This document shows, in pieces, positions 17,852 through 27,785 of a stretch of 64,000 nucleotides of DNA. Position 1 is the stretch's first letter, and every line of letters begins with the position of its first letter. The notes beneath the pieces were generated by a model. It was not told the origin of the DNA and ran no database searches. It saw only the letters and a program-made list of their open reading frames with translations. Origin of the DNA: Thermocatellispora tengchongensis. GTDB taxonomy: Bacteria; Actinomycetota; Actinomycetes; Streptosporangiales; Streptosporangiaceae. Both the position numbers and the translations under genes were made by a program. The stretch is from assembly GCF_014202315.1 (NCBI RefSeq), contig NZ_JACHGN010000016.1, positions 248,001 through 312,000 on the forward strand, read 5' to 3'.

Positions 17852-18556
17852 TCACCAGGTCCACATCCCGACGCGCACCGGCACCCCGGGCGAGGCGTGC
17901 ACGACGGGATCGTGGGCGGGTGGCGGCACCCCGGCCGCGGCCAGCAGTCCCTGCTCCAGGCCGGCCAGCGCCGCCCGGTGCAGCGGCCAGGGCGGATGCT
18001 CCACCTCGGCCGAGGCGAGCCGGTTGGCGACCCGGGTGAACAGCCGGTACCTGGCGGTCAGGAACTCCGCGAGCCCGTCGTCCCCGCCCAGGGGCGGGCC
18101 GATCTCGACCTCGGCGTCGCAGCGGGCTCCGGCGGGCCCGGGCCACAGGCGGCGGCAGCGGTACCGCCACCGGGAGCCCTCGGCGCGTACCGACATGTCG
18201 GACCAGAAGTACGGCAGCCAGTAGCCGGCGCGCCCGCCGAGGGCGGCCGGGAGGCGGCCCGCGTCCAGCGACAGGAACCAGATGCCGCCGCGCCCCCGCC
18301 CGTCGCGTACGTAGGTGCGCAGGTTGGTCTCCGGGAAGCGCGACACCCACGGCAGGGCCGGAACCCCCGGGGGCCGCACCCCCTCCATGAGGAACGGGGT
18401 CAGCCCGATCCACGCCGATCCGTCGAAGGTCTCCACCGTCAGGTCGCCGGGCACCAGCGGCCGGACGGCTTCGACGGGGTAGCGCCAGTGCACGAAGGTC
18501 ATGGTGGACCAGTGGTGGTGCATCACCGGCCGGGCGACCCGGGGCGGGGCCTCCAT
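17852..18556 (-). CDS. DUF2071 (YqjF-like) protein
   Basis: 234-residue protein of the DUF2071/YqjF family, related in fold to acetoacetate decarboxylase-like proteins but without a known reaction. Typical sequence: MHHHWSTMTFVHWRYPVEAV near the start, FDGSAWIGLTPFLMEGVRPP, PETNLRTYVRDGRGRGGIWF, and the C-terminal LTARYRLFTR. The ATG shares its A with the stop of the upstream metallo-hydrolase gene (TGATG), so the two are translated together. Ligand or reaction unknown. Confidence 0.88.
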   Translation of the reverse strand: MEAPPRVARPVMHHHWSTMTFVHWRYPVEAVRPLVPGDLTVETFDGSAWIGLTPFLMEGVRPPGVPALPWVSRFPETNLRTYVRDGRGRGGIWFLSLDAGRLPAALGGRAGYWLPYFWSDMSVRAEGSRWRYRCRRLWPGPAGARCDAEVEIGPPLGGDDGLAEFLTARYRLFTRVANRLASAEVEHPPWPLHRAALAGLEQGLLAAAGVPPPAHDPVVHASPGVPVRVGMWTW

Positions 18557-19398
18557 CAGCTCCTCCGGCCCGGCGCGGGGCCCGGGGAGCTGGGGGCGAT
18601 CTCCAGGCTCTCGCCCCGCCTCAGGTACGCGACCCGGCCGCCGTACGCGGTCTGCTCCATGTGCTCGCGGAAGTCGCCCAGCGAGGAGTGGAACACCGTG
18701 TAGTCGTCGTAGTGGACGGGCAGCACCTTGCGCGGCCGGATCAGATCCACCCAGTTCGCGCCCTGCTCGCCGTCCATTGTCACGGTGACCAGGCCGAGCA
18801 GCCGGGTGCCGCCCAGGTGCACGATGCCCAGGTCGATGTCGGGGAACCGGCGCGGGATCTCGTCCAGTTCGCCGGTCATCAGCGTGTCGCCGCTGACGTG
18901 CACACGCAGCGAGACCCGGCCCCCTTCCTCGGCGAACTCCAGCACGCTGCCCATGACGGGCGGCAGCAGCCTGCCCACCGGGCCGGTCGCGTGCCTGGCG
19001 GGCACGGCGGTGACGTTCAGCGACCCGCGCGGGCCGGTCAGCTCGTGCTCGTGCCAGGTGCCGAGCCCCACCGCCGCCTCGAACCCCTGCCGCCGCAGCG
19101 CCCGCGCGGCCTCCGGCGTGGTGATGATCGGGACGTCCTTGTCCAGCCCCGCGCGGGCCACCCGGTCCCAGTGGTCGCCGTGCATGTGGGAGAGCACGAC
19201 GGCGTCCAGCGGCGGCAGTTCGCCGACGGTCAGCGCCGGGTCGGTCAGCCGCTTGGAGCTCAGCCCGTACCCCAGGTACGCGCGCTGCCCCCGGTGCAGG
19301 AAGTTGGGGTCGGTGAGCAGGGTGAAGCCGTGGTAGCGGATCAGCGTGGTGGCGTTGCCGACGAACAGCACGCTGCCCGTCTCGTGGCCGGGCATCAT
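18556..19398 (-). CDS. MBL-fold metallo-hydrolase (UlaG-like)
   Basis: 280-residue metallo-beta-lactamase-fold hydrolase. LSHMHGDHWDRVA is the metal-binding HxHxDH motif, with further ligands in VPARHATGPVG and HVSGDTLMTG and the C-terminal LPVHYDDYTVF; VLFVGNATTLIRYHGFTLLTDPNF is the UlaG-like N-terminus. ATG 19398 follows a purine-rich GGGGGGCGGG stretch and begins two codons before the fold; a GTG at 19458 would add a disordered Gly/Pro tail. Coupled to the DUF2071 gene downstream. Substrate unknown, with lactone or phosphodiester hydrolysis possible. Confidence 0.88.
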   Translation of the reverse strand: MMPGHETGSVLFVGNATTLIRYHGFTLLTDPNFLHRGQRAYLGYGLSSKRLTDPALTVGELPPLDAVVLSHMHGDHWDRVARAGLDKDVPIITTPEAARALRRQGFEAAVGLGTWHEHELTGPRGSLNVTAVPARHATGPVGRLLPPVMGSVLEFAEEGGRVSLRVHVSGDTLMTGELDEIPRRFPDIDLGIVHLGGTRLLGLVTVTMDGEQGANWVDLIRPRKVLPVHYDDYTVFHSSLGDFREHMEQTAYGGRVAYLRRGESLEIAPSSPGPAPGRRS

Positions 19399-19565
19399 CG
19401 GGCCCGCCCCCCGTCTATCGGCTCCGGGACCGGCCGGGGTCCCGGGAGTGCTCGTCACGTGCGGTCATACCGTCCCGCTGCCCCCGGACGGGGACACCAC
19501 ACCGGATGGCGGGCCCCGGCCGCGCCGGGCTCAGCCGCTGAGGTCCACCTTGCCAAAGAGCATGG

Positions 19566-19586
19566 CGTAGCTGGACGGGAGCTACG
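19566..19586. terminator. hairpin over the DUF2267 stop codon
   Basis: Inverted repeat CGTAGCT (19566-19572) and AGCTACG (19580-19586) with a 7-base loop. The stop codon of the DUF2267 gene lies inside the right arm, so the hairpin may end that transcript. No T-run follows. Confidence 0.4.
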
Positions 19587-19923
19587 TGAACAGGTGGTTC
19601 AGCTCGCCGCCGGAGACGGCCTCGGCCAGGGTGCTCAGCACGGCGCTGGCGTCCCACTGCGCCGTGCCGGGCCGTGCGCCCACCTGGTCGGCGACGCGCC
19701 GGCAGAACTCCTCCACGCCGAACGTCGCGGTGGCGCGATCGGGATCGCTGTCGATGCACTCGTGCAACTGCTTGGGGAGCTGGGCCGCCAGGCTCGCGGC
19801 CTCCCCTGGCGTGATCCGCGACGACAGCACCCCCAGCACGGCCGCCGTCACCTGGGCGGCCTCCTGCTGCGAGCCGTACTCGCCACGCTCACGCACTTTG
19901 GCCAGGAACTCGTCATACCTCAC
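19582..19923 (-). CDS. DUF2267 protein
   Basis: 113-residue DUF2267 protein: VRYDEFLAKVRERGEY at the start, VLGVLSSRITPGEAASLAAQLP in the middle, and FGVEEFCRRVADQVG near the end. All-helical domain of unknown function, common in actinobacteria and often in stress gene neighbourhoods. GTG 19923 is supported by GGGGAGG 7 nt upstream. A longer open frame continues upstream but its sequence is Arg/Ser-rich antisense of the AfsR-type gene and not real. Confidence 0.85.
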   Translation of the reverse strand: MRYDEFLAKVRERGEYGSQQEAAQVTAAVLGVLSSRITPGEAASLAAQLPKQLHECIDSDPDRATATFGVEEFCRRVADQVGARPGTAQWDASAVLSTLAEAVSGGELNHLFT

Positions 19924-20095
19924 CGTTCGTCCTCCCCTGGGCTCGGTTAGGAGATGTACGGCGGGTCGCCGGCGGCTCCGGGGTCCCCGTCCCCGCCACC
20001 GGCCCGATGCGGCGCTATCGCGTATGCCCTTACCAGCGCACGTACGCCCCAAACCGGCGGCGTCCGCCACGGCCGCGGGGCGCGGCGGGCTCGCG

Positions 20096-20101
20096 TACCC
20101 T
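20096..20101 (+). promoter_or_regulatory. -10 box placing the AfsR-type start at +1
   Basis: TACCCT ends 6 bases before the GTG at 20108, and there is no ribosome-binding site between them. This spacing is the pattern of actinobacterial leaderless transcripts. Confidence 0.45.
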
Positions 20102-20107
20102 GGCGGG

Positions 20108-23100
20108 GTGCGATTCGGGGTGCTGGGGCCGCTGGGCGTGTGGACCGACGACGGGGAGCCGGTCGCGATCCCCGGGCGCAAGGTGCGCGCCCTGCTGGCC
20201 GACCTGCTGGTCCACGAGGGGCGTCCGGTCCCGGTGGACCGGCTGATCGAGGACCTGTGGGGTGAGTCTCCGCCCGCCGATCCCGCCGCCGCGCTGCACG
20301 TGCGGGTCTCGCAACTGCGCCGCGCCCTGGCCGGGGCGGAGCCGGGAGGCCGCGAGCTGGTCGTCTCCCAGGCCCCGGGGTACGCGCTGCGGGCGGCGCC
20401 CGGCGCGGTGGACGCGGCGCGGTTCGCCGGCCTGACCGGGCAGGCGTCGGCGGCCGGTGAGCCGCGGACCCGGGCCCGGCTGCTGGCCGAGGCGCTGAAC
20501 CTGTGGCGCGGGCCCGCCCTGGCCGACTTCGCCGACGAGGCGTTCGCCGGGGCGGCGGTGGCCCGGTGGGAGGAGCAGCGGCTGGCGGCGGCCGAGTCCT
20601 GCGCCGAGGCCCGGCTGGAGCTGGGCGAGCACCGCGAGCTGGCCGGTGAGCTGGGCGAGCTGGTGAGCAGGCACCCGTACCGGGAGCGGCTGCGGGCGGC
20701 CCACATGCGGGCCCTGTACCGGGCGGGCCGTACGGGCGAGGCCCTGGAGAGCTTCCGGGATCTGCGGCACCGGCTGGCCGACGAGCTGGGCCTGGACCCG
20801 GGGCCGGGACTGGTCGCGCTGCACCGGGCCATCCTGGCCGGCGACCCCGCCGAGGACGCGCCGGCGCCGGCGCCGCGGCCGGTCAAGCCCACCACGAACC
20901 TGCCGGCGCCGGTGACCGAGCTGATCGGACGGGATCACGCCGTCCGGCGGGTGCGGGAGCTGCTGGAGTCGGGCCGGCTGGTCACGCTCACCGGGCCGGG
21001 TGGCGTGGGCAAGACCAGCGTCGCCATCGCCGCCGCCCGGGGCCTGGCCGAGGCGTACCCGCATGGCGCCTGGCTGGTCGATCTGACCACCTGGGACGGG
21101 CTCGGCGACCCGGCCGAGCCGGTGCTGTCCGCCCTGTCCATCCCCGACCCGCCGGGTGCCTGCGAACCGGCGGGCGAGCGGCTGGCGGCGGCCCTGCGGG
21201 AGCGGCGCACGCTGCTGGTGCTGGACAACTGCGAGCATGTGATCGAGCCGGTGGCCGGGCTGGTCGCGGCGCTGCTGGCGGCGGCGCCCGGCCTGCGGGT
21301 GCTGGCCACCGGCCGCGAGCCGCTGCGGCTGCGCGGCGAGGCGCGCTGGGATCTGCCGCCCCTGGACGTCCCCGACACCGACGACCCGGTCCGGCTGGCC
21401 CGGAGCCCGGCCGTCCGGCTGTTCCTCACCCGGGCCGGGCTGGACCCCGCGCCCGAGACCGCCGCCGGCGCGGCCGAGGTGTGCCGGCGGCTGGACGGCA
21501 TTCCGCTGGCGCTGGAGCTGGCGGCCGCCCGGGTGCCGGCGCTGGGGGTCTCCGAGCTGGCGGCCCGGCTGCGCGTGCCCCGGGACCGGTTCGGGGTGCT
21601 GGGCAGCGGCCCGCGCGACGCGCCGGACCGCCAGCGCACCCTGGCCGCGGTGATCGACTGGAGCTGGCGGCTGCTGACCGAGGCCGAGCGGGTGGTGCTG
21701 CGCCGGCTGGCCGTGCACTCCGGCGGGTGCACGCTGGACGCGGCCGAGGCGGTGTGCGCGGGCGACGGGGTGGCCGCGGGCGAGGTGCTGGACCTGCTGG
21801 CCGGGCTGGTGGACCGCTCGCTGGTGGTGCGCGGTGACGGGCCCCGGTTCCGGCTGCTGGAATCGGTGGCGGCGTACTGCCTGGACCGGCTGCGCGAGAG
21901 CGGTGAGGAGGCGGCGCTGCGGCGCAGGCACGCCGAGCACTACCTGGCCCTGGCCGAACGGGCCGAGCCGCGGTTGCGCGGGCCCGGCCAGCGCGAGTGG
22001 CTGGGCCGGTTGGACGCCGAGGCCGCCAACCTGCGGGCGGCCCTGGACACGTTCCGGCGCGAGGGCGCGGCCGAGGCGGCGCTGCGGCTGAGCGGGGGCC
22101 TGGTGTGGTACTGGTGCCTGCGCGGCCGGTTCGCCGAGGCGCGCCGGGCCCTGGCGGCGGCGCTGGCCGTGCCGGGCGAGGCGCCCGCCGCGATCCGGGG
22201 CAGGGCGGAGGTCTGGGACGCCGGCCTGGCGATCCGGCAGGGGCAGGCCCGGCCGGAGCGGGCGGCGGAGGTGCTGCGGGCGTACGAGAAGGCGGTGGAG
22301 CCGGTCGAGCTCGCCCGCGCCGAGTGGTTCCTGGCCACGGCGATGCTGGACCTCGGCGACGAGAAGGCGGGGGAGCTTCTGGAGCGGGCGCTGGACACCT
22401 TCCGGCCGGCCGGCGACCGATGGGGCGAGGCGGCGGCGCTGAGCAGCCGGGCCATACTGGCGCACATGCGCAACGACCTGGCCGCGCTGGAGCACGACGC
22501 CCGGCGCGGCGCCGAGCTGTTCGGCGAGCTGGGCGACGACTGGGGGGTGCTGCAGGCCACGGAGTGGCTGATCGGCCTGGCCGACATGACCGGCGACCAC
22601 GCCGAGGCGGCCCGGCTGAGCCGGGCCGACCTGAAGGTCGCCGAGGATCTGGGGCTGTGGTCCGACGTGGCGGGCCGGCTGGGCTGGCTGGCGTGGGTCT
22701 CGATGCAGTCCGGCGACTACCCGAGCGCCCTGGAGTACGGCGAGCAGGCCAGGCGGCTGGCCGCCGAGCAGGGGCAGCGGGCCGGGGAGGCGTTCGCCGC
22801 CATCGGCCTGGCGTTCGCCGCCGGCCGGGGCGGCCACCTCGACACGGCCGAGGAGCACCTGCGGCGGCTGCTGGCCTCCGCGCGGCGGCAGCAGCGGGAG
22901 GGCGCGCGGCCGCCGTACCTGTCGATGGTCCTGGTCGAGCTGGGGATGCTGGCCGGGCGGCGGGGCGACCCGGCCGCGGCGCTGGAGCTGCACCGCGAGG
23001 GCTTCGACGTCTTCCGCGACCAGGGCTCGGCGTACGGGATGGCGTGGGCGCTGGCGGGCATGGCCGACGCGGCGCTGCGGGACGGCCGGCCCGATCTGGC

Positions 23101-23332
23101 CGCGCGGCTGCTGGGCGCGGCCGAGTCGGCCCGGCGCGAGTCCGGGCAGCCGCAGTCGGCCTCGGATCGCGACGAACTGGCCCGGATCACGGCCGCGGTA
23201 CGCGGCGCCGAGCCCGATTTCGCCGGCCTGTTCGCGCGCGGCGCCGAACTCACCCCGGAGCGGGCCCGGACCCTGCTGGACGGGACCGGACCCGGCTCGC
23301 GGCCCGGCTCATCGGCCTACTTGGGGACGTAG
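20108..23332 (+). CDS. AfsR/SARP-type regulator (BTAD, NB-ARC-like ATPase, TPR)
   Basis: 1074-residue signalling regulator. N-terminal winged-helix DNA-binding domain (VRFGVLGPLGVWTDDGEPV; LRRALAG) and bacterial transcriptional activation domain to about residue 255, then an NTPase with Walker A GPGGVGKTS (about residue 297), LLVLDNCEHVIEP as Walker B and GIPLALELAAARVPALGV, and a C-terminal half of TPR-like helices. Such proteins activate secondary metabolism or local genes after a nucleotide-dependent switch. The GTG start has no ribosome-binding site and looks leaderless. Flanking genes are not biosynthetic, so the target is unclear. Its last 16 bases overlap the end of the convergent reductase gene. 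Confidence 0.93.
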   Translation: MRFGVLGPLGVWTDDGEPVAIPGRKVRALLADLLVHEGRPVPVDRLIEDLWGESPPADPAAALHVRVSQLRRALAGAEPGGRELVVSQAPGYALRAAPGAVDAARFAGLTGQASAAGEPRTRARLLAEALNLWRGPALADFADEAFAGAAVARWEEQRLAAAESCAEARLELGEHRELAGELGELVSRHPYRERLRAAHMRALYRAGRTGEALESFRDLRHRLADELGLDPGPGLVALHRAILAGDPAEDAPAPAPRPVKPTTNLPAPVTELIGRDHAVRRVRELLESGRLVTLTGPGGVGKTSVAIAAARGLAEAYPHGAWLVDLTTWDGLGDPAEPVLSALSIPDPPGACEPAGERLAAALRERRTLLVLDNCEHVIEPVAGLVAALLAAAPGLRVLATGREPLRLRGEARWDLPPLDVPDTDDPVRLARSPAVRLFLTRAGLDPAPETAAGAAEVCRRLDGIPLALELAAARVPALGVSELAARLRVPRDRFGVLGSGPRDAPDRQRTLAAVIDWSWRLLTEAERVVLRRLAVHSGGCTLDAAEAVCAGDGVAAGEVLDLLAGLVDRSLVVRGDGPRFRLLESVAAYCLDRLRESGEEAALRRRHAEHYLALAERAEPRLRGPGQREWLGRLDAEAANLRAALDTFRREGAAEAALRLSGGLVWYWCLRGRFAEARRALAAALAVPGEAPAAIRGRAEVWDAGLAIRQGQARPERAAEVLRAYEKAVEPVELARAEWFLATAMLDLGDEKAGELLERALDTFRPAGDRWGEAAALSSRAILAHMRNDLAALEHDARRGAELFGELGDDWGVLQATEWLIGLADMTGDHAEAARLSRADLKVAEDLGLWSDVAGRLGWLAWVSMQSGDYPSALEYGEQARRLAAEQGQRAGEAFAAIGLAFAAGRGGHLDTAEEHLRRLLASARRQQREGARPPYLSMVLVELGMLAGRRGDPAAALELHREGFDVFRDQGSAYGMAWALAGMADAALRDGRPDLAARLLGAAESARRESGQPQSASDRDELARITAAVRGAEPDFAGLFARGAELTPERARTLLDGTGPGSRPGSSAYLGT

Positions 23333-23883
23333 ACGTGGACGACGATCCCGGAGCCGAACCGGTTGACGTCGGCCAGCTTCAGGTGGGTGGTGTCGAACCC
23401 GGCGCCCTCGAACAGGTGCTTGCCGGCGCCGACGATGACCGGGAAGTACCAGAAGTGGAACTCGTCGATCAGGCCGTGCTCCACCAGGGTGCGGTCCAGC
23501 TCACCGGTGCCCCACTTCACGATGTTCCGGCCCGGCTGTTCCTTCAGCTTCGCGACCTCCTCGGCCACGTCGCCCTTGAGCAGGGTGGCGTTCCAGGTGG
23601 TCTCGGTCAGGGTCCGCGACGCCACGTACTTGGGCATGGCGTTCATGTGCTCGGCTTCGGGGCCTTCGCGCCCCGACCACGCCTCCGCGAACCCCTCGTA
23701 CGTCACCCGCCCGAGCAGCAGCGCGTCGGCCGAGGCCGACAGCTTCTCGGCGTAGCCGGCGTGGTCCTCGTCCCAGTAGGGCTGACCCCAGTGGTGGGGC
23801 TCCGCGCGGGACGCGGTGGACGGTCGGGTGTCGTCGATGACGCCGTCCAGTGACACGAAGGTGGACTCGATGAGCTTGCGCAT
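23317..23883 (-). CDS. dihydrofolate reductase-family (RibD C-terminal) protein
   Basis: 188-residue RibD_C/DHFR-like reductase: MRKLIESTFVSLDGVIDDT at the N-terminus, ADALLLGRVTYEGFAEAW and WGTGELDRTLVEHGLIDEF are typical. These proteins bind NADPH and a pterin- or flavin-like substrate, but few have known reactions and most are not folate enzymes. Stand-alone gene between a convergent AfsR-type regulator and the lipoprotein terminator. Confidence 0.9.
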   Translation of the reverse strand: MRKLIESTFVSLDGVIDDTRPSTASRAEPHHWGQPYWDEDHAGYAEKLSASADALLLGRVTYEGFAEAWSGREGPEAEHMNAMPKYVASRTLTETTWNATLLKGDVAEEVAKLKEQPGRNIVKWGTGELDRTLVEHGLIDEFHFWYFPVIVGAGKHLFEGAGFDTTHLKLADVNRFGSGIVVHVYVPK

Positions 23884-23971
23884 GGTCTGCTCCCGGTTGC
23901 CGGTGAGTGCGGTGCGGTCTCGCCCCGCCTGATGACCACAAGCCTGCCGGGAGCGCCTTACGGTTTCCTTC

Positions 23972-24005
23972 AGGTCGCCCTTCAGGTCGTCCTGAAGGGC
24001 GACCT
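23972..24005 (-). terminator. intrinsic terminator-like hairpin after the FtsX-like lipoprotein gene
   Basis: Perfect 14-bp stem AGGTCGCCCTTCAG (23972-23985) and CTGAAGGGCGACCT (23992-24005) with a 6-base loop, starting 23 bases past the lipoprotein stop. No T-run, as is usual in high-GC actinomycetes. Confidence 0.8.
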
Positions 24006-24028
24006 TCGGCTCGCCCCGGGGCCGCCGG

Positions 24029-24583
24029 TCAGCAGGTCGCCTTGCCCGTGACGCAGTTCATGCTCACCACGTTGCCGACCCCCGGCATGCCCTGCAGCGT
24101 GCTCAGCAGCTTCTTCGAATCCAGTGACGGCGAGGCCGTCACCACGTACGACTCGGGCAGGTCCTCGGGGCGCATGGACTTCACCAGCAGGCTGTCCTCC
24201 TCGGCGTACTGCTCGCGCAGCTTGCGGTAGGCGGCCTCCTGGTCCTGGAAGTCGACCCTCTCGACGCCGGGGAAGCCGGTCAGCGCGTCCCGCACGGACT
24301 TCTTCTGCCCGGCGGTGGCGCCCTTGCCGTGGCAGGTGGGGAACTCGTCGTTCTTGACGCACAGGAAGACGGTGATCTGGTCTCCGGCCGCGCGGGCCGG
24401 GCCGGTCGCGGCGGGCGCCTGGCTGGCGGCGCGCCGCTCCCGCTCCTGCGGCTCGGCCGCCGGTTCCGCCCCGCCGCACGCCACCGCGCCGCCGCCCGCG
24501 ATGACCGCGGCGAGGACGGCGGCCGCCAACGGCCGCCACCCGCCTGCGCGCCGCCGGTGGTGGGCCTGTGCGGGCTCGTTCAT
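24029..24583 (-). CDS. orphan FtsX extracellular-domain lipoprotein
   Basis: 184-residue exported protein: basic N-terminus, hydrophobic segment and a weak lipobox ending at Cys36 (GGGAVACGG), a 30-residue Glu/Ala-rich linker, then one domain matching the extracellular loop of the cell-division permease FtsX (ITVFLCVKNDEFPTC, KKSVRDALTGFPGVERVDF, EEAAYRKL-like helix, MRPEDLPESYVV, LQGMPGVGNV). The membrane helices and the FtsE partner are absent. Four Cys remain in the mature domain (two in FLC...PTC and two in the MNCVTGKATC tail) and could make disulfides. In FtsX this loop activates peptidoglycan hydrolases; a similar role for the orphan is inference. Confidence 0.8.
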   Translation of the reverse strand: MNEPAQAHHRRRAGGWRPLAAAVLAAVIAGGGAVACGGAEPAAEPQERERRAASQAPAATGPARAAGDQITVFLCVKNDEFPTCHGKGATAGQKKSVRDALTGFPGVERVDFQDQEAAYRKLREQYAEEDSLLVKSMRPEDLPESYVVTASPSLDSKKLLSTLQGMPGVGNVVSMNCVTGKATC

Positions 24584-24687
24584 GCCGTGCTCCCTGTCTG
24601 CTCCCTGTGCTGCCTGCCGGGGGAGCTCCCCCGCGGCCGATCTTGCCCCTTCCGGCCGTTCCTGTCATCCGGGACGCCACGCCCGGA

Positions 24688-24702
24688 TTGCCAATGTGGC
24701 AA
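24688..24702. promoter_or_regulatory. 15-bp palindrome in the lipoprotein/flavoprotein divergent region
   Basis: TTGCC-AATGT-GGCAA, a perfect inverted repeat with 5-bp arms, located 60 bases before the flavoprotein start in a 179-base divergent intergenic region. Likely a regulator site; no dedicated regulator gene is adjacent. Confidence 0.4.
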
Positions 24703-24762
24703 AAGACTTTGTCATCTCCTGCACCTACGACCGATGCTGTCAGCCCGGAAGGAAGGTGCGAG

Positions 24763-25797
24763 ATGGAACAGACAAGGCGGAGCGGCTACGACGTGGTCGT
24801 GATCGGGGGCGGCGCCGCGGGGCTGGGCGGGGCACTGGCCCTGAGCCGCGCCCGGCGGTCGGTGCTGGTGGTGGACGCGGGGCAGCCGCGCAACGCCCCG
24901 GCGGAGGGCGTGCACAACTACCTGGGCGCCGAGGGCACTCCCCCCGGCGAGCTGCTGGCGCGGGGCCGCCGGGAGGTGGCCGCGTACGGCGGCGAGATCA
25001 CCGAGGGCACGGTGACCCGGGCGCGGCCCCTCGACGGCGGCGGCTTCCAGGTGGATCTCGCCGACGGCCGCTCGGTGCGCGCCAGGAGGCTGCTGGTGAC
25101 CACCGGGCTGGTGGACGAGCTGCCGGACGTGCCGGGCCTTGCCGAGCGGTGGGGGCGCGAGGTGCTGCACTGCCCCTACTGCCACGGCTGGGAGGTGCGC
25201 GACCAGCCGATCGGGGTGCTGGGCGGGCCCAGGGGGGTGGAGCAGGCGCTGCTGTGGCGGCAGTGGAGCGAGCGGATCACGCTGTTCCGGCACACCGGCC
25301 CCGAGCCCACCGAGGACGAGCGCGAGCGGCTCGCCGCCCGCGGTGTGACCGTGGTCGAGGGCGAGGTCGCCGGCCTGCGGGTGGAGGACGACCGGCTGAC
25401 CGGCGTGGTCCTGACCGGGGGCCGGTTCGTCCCGGTTCGGGCGCTGGCGGTGGCCCCGCTGTTCACCGCCCGCGCCGACGTCCTGGCCGGCCTGGACCTG
25501 AAGGTGAGCGAGGTGGAGATGCACGGGCACGTCATGGGCACCCAGGTCACCGTGGACGGCTCGGGGGCGACGGACGTGCCGGGCGTGTGGGCCGCGGGCA
25601 ACGTCGCCGGCGTCGCCGAGGTCGTCATCGGCTCGGTGGCGGCGGCCACGCGGGCGGCCGGGGCGATCAACGCCGACCTGATCGCCGAGGACACCCGCGA
25701 GGCCGTGGCCGCGTACCGCGCGCCGTTCTCGCCGGCGGCGGAGCGCGAGGTCACCGAGCGCGTGCTCGGCGACCGCAGGCACGGCCTGACGCCCTGA
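24763..25797 (+). CDS. thioredoxin reductase-like FAD oxidoreductase with CxxC
   Basis: 344-residue two-dinucleotide-binding flavoprotein. FAD site VVVIGGGAAGLGGALAL (residues about 10-26), redox motif CPYCHGWE (C137, C140), a degenerate NAD(P) half (IGVLGGPRGVEQALL), and the closing FAD motif VWAAGNVAGVAEVVIGS. This is the pattern of thioredoxin-reductase-like and dithiol-oxidising enzymes in actinomycetes, some of which act in natural-product maturation. GGAAGG precedes the ATG at 24763. No thioredoxin gene is adjacent, so the partner is unknown. Its stop abuts the stop of the convergent cold-shock gene with no base between. Confidence 0.9.
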   Translation: MEQTRRSGYDVVVIGGGAAGLGGALALSRARRSVLVVDAGQPRNAPAEGVHNYLGAEGTPPGELLARGRREVAAYGGEITEGTVTRARPLDGGGFQVDLADGRSVRARRLLVTTGLVDELPDVPGLAERWGREVLHCPYCHGWEVRDQPIGVLGGPRGVEQALLWRQWSERITLFRHTGPEPTEDERERLAARGVTVVEGEVAGLRVEDDRLTGVVLTGGRFVPVRALAVAPLFTARADVLAGLDLKVSEVEMHGHVMGTQVTVDGSGATDVPGVWAAGNVAGVAEVVIGSVAAATRAAGAINADLIAEDTREAVAAYRAPFSPAAEREVTERVLGDRRHGLTP

Positions 25798-26208
25798 TCA
25801 GGCGTCGACCCAGCCGTGGGTGCGCGCGAGGGTCAGCAGGTGGTGGCGGACCTGGCCGATCTGGGTGCCGGTGAGGCTGGGAACGTGCTCGATGAGCATC
25901 TCGGTGACCTCGGCGGTGAAGTCGCGCGCCGACAGCACGTCGCACATCCCGTCGTCGTCGCCGTACTGGTCGGCGGCGGCGGGGCGGCGCGCGGGCGAGG
26001 GCTGCTGGTCCAGGATGCTGACGGTGGCGACCTTCAGGCCGCGCTCGCCCTCGGCGACCTCGTAGCGCACCCGCAGCCCCGACTGGATCGCGTGCCGGTG
26101 CTCACCGAAGTCGTTGGCGTGGAAGAACACGTCCTCGCCGCCCCCCGCGGGGGCGATGAACCCGTAACCCCGCACGTCGTCGAATCGGAGAATGGTACCG
26201 ACGGCCAC
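25798..26208 (-). CDS. cold-shock domain protein with C-terminal extension
   Basis: 136-residue protein. An N-terminal cold-shock fold (VGTILRFDDVRGYGFIAP, GEDVFFHANDF) carries RNP1/RNP2-like aromatic residues for single-stranded nucleic acid binding; a Pro/Ala linker leads to a helical C-terminal half (DFTAEVTEMLIEHVPSLTG, IGQVRHHLLTLARTHGWVDA). This two-part form is common in actinobacteria. GTG 26208 after a GGTGGGGG stretch is preferred; a longer in-frame version would add Arg-rich sequence. Expected role is RNA chaperoning or regulation. Confidence 0.85.
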   Translation of the reverse strand: MAVGTILRFDDVRGYGFIAPAGGGEDVFFHANDFGEHRHAIQSGLRVRYEVAEGERGLKVATVSILDQQPSPARRPAAADQYGDDDGMCDVLSARDFTAEVTEMLIEHVPSLTGTQIGQVRHHLLTLARTHGWVDA

Positions 26209-26381
26209 AACAACCCCCACCACAACAGTGAACCGCATAGAAAACAAACCGGCGGACGTCGAAGACATCCGCTGACGCTGCCGCAAGACTACCGCCGTCG
26301 CGGGGCCGGCATCCCGCTTCGCCGCCCTGTGCCGGGTCCCCCGAATCCGCGATACCGTGGCCATTCGGATGATGAGACCAT

Positions 26382-26410
26382 CTGACCTCAGCGCCAGCAC
26401 GACGTACGCT
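26382..26410 (+). promoter_or_regulatory. candidate clpX promoter
   Basis: CTGACC at 26382-26387, 17-base spacer, TACGCT at 26405-26410, 42 bases before the clpX GTG, whose ribosome-binding site is GAGGAG. Confidence 0.5.
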
Positions 26411-26451
26411 GAAGCTCAGAAGAACCCGGCCCCTAGCGAGGAGACGTCCGA

Positions 26452-27762
<1,311 letters not shown>

Positions 27763-27785
27763 TCCCGCAGCCGTCCCCGCCGCGC

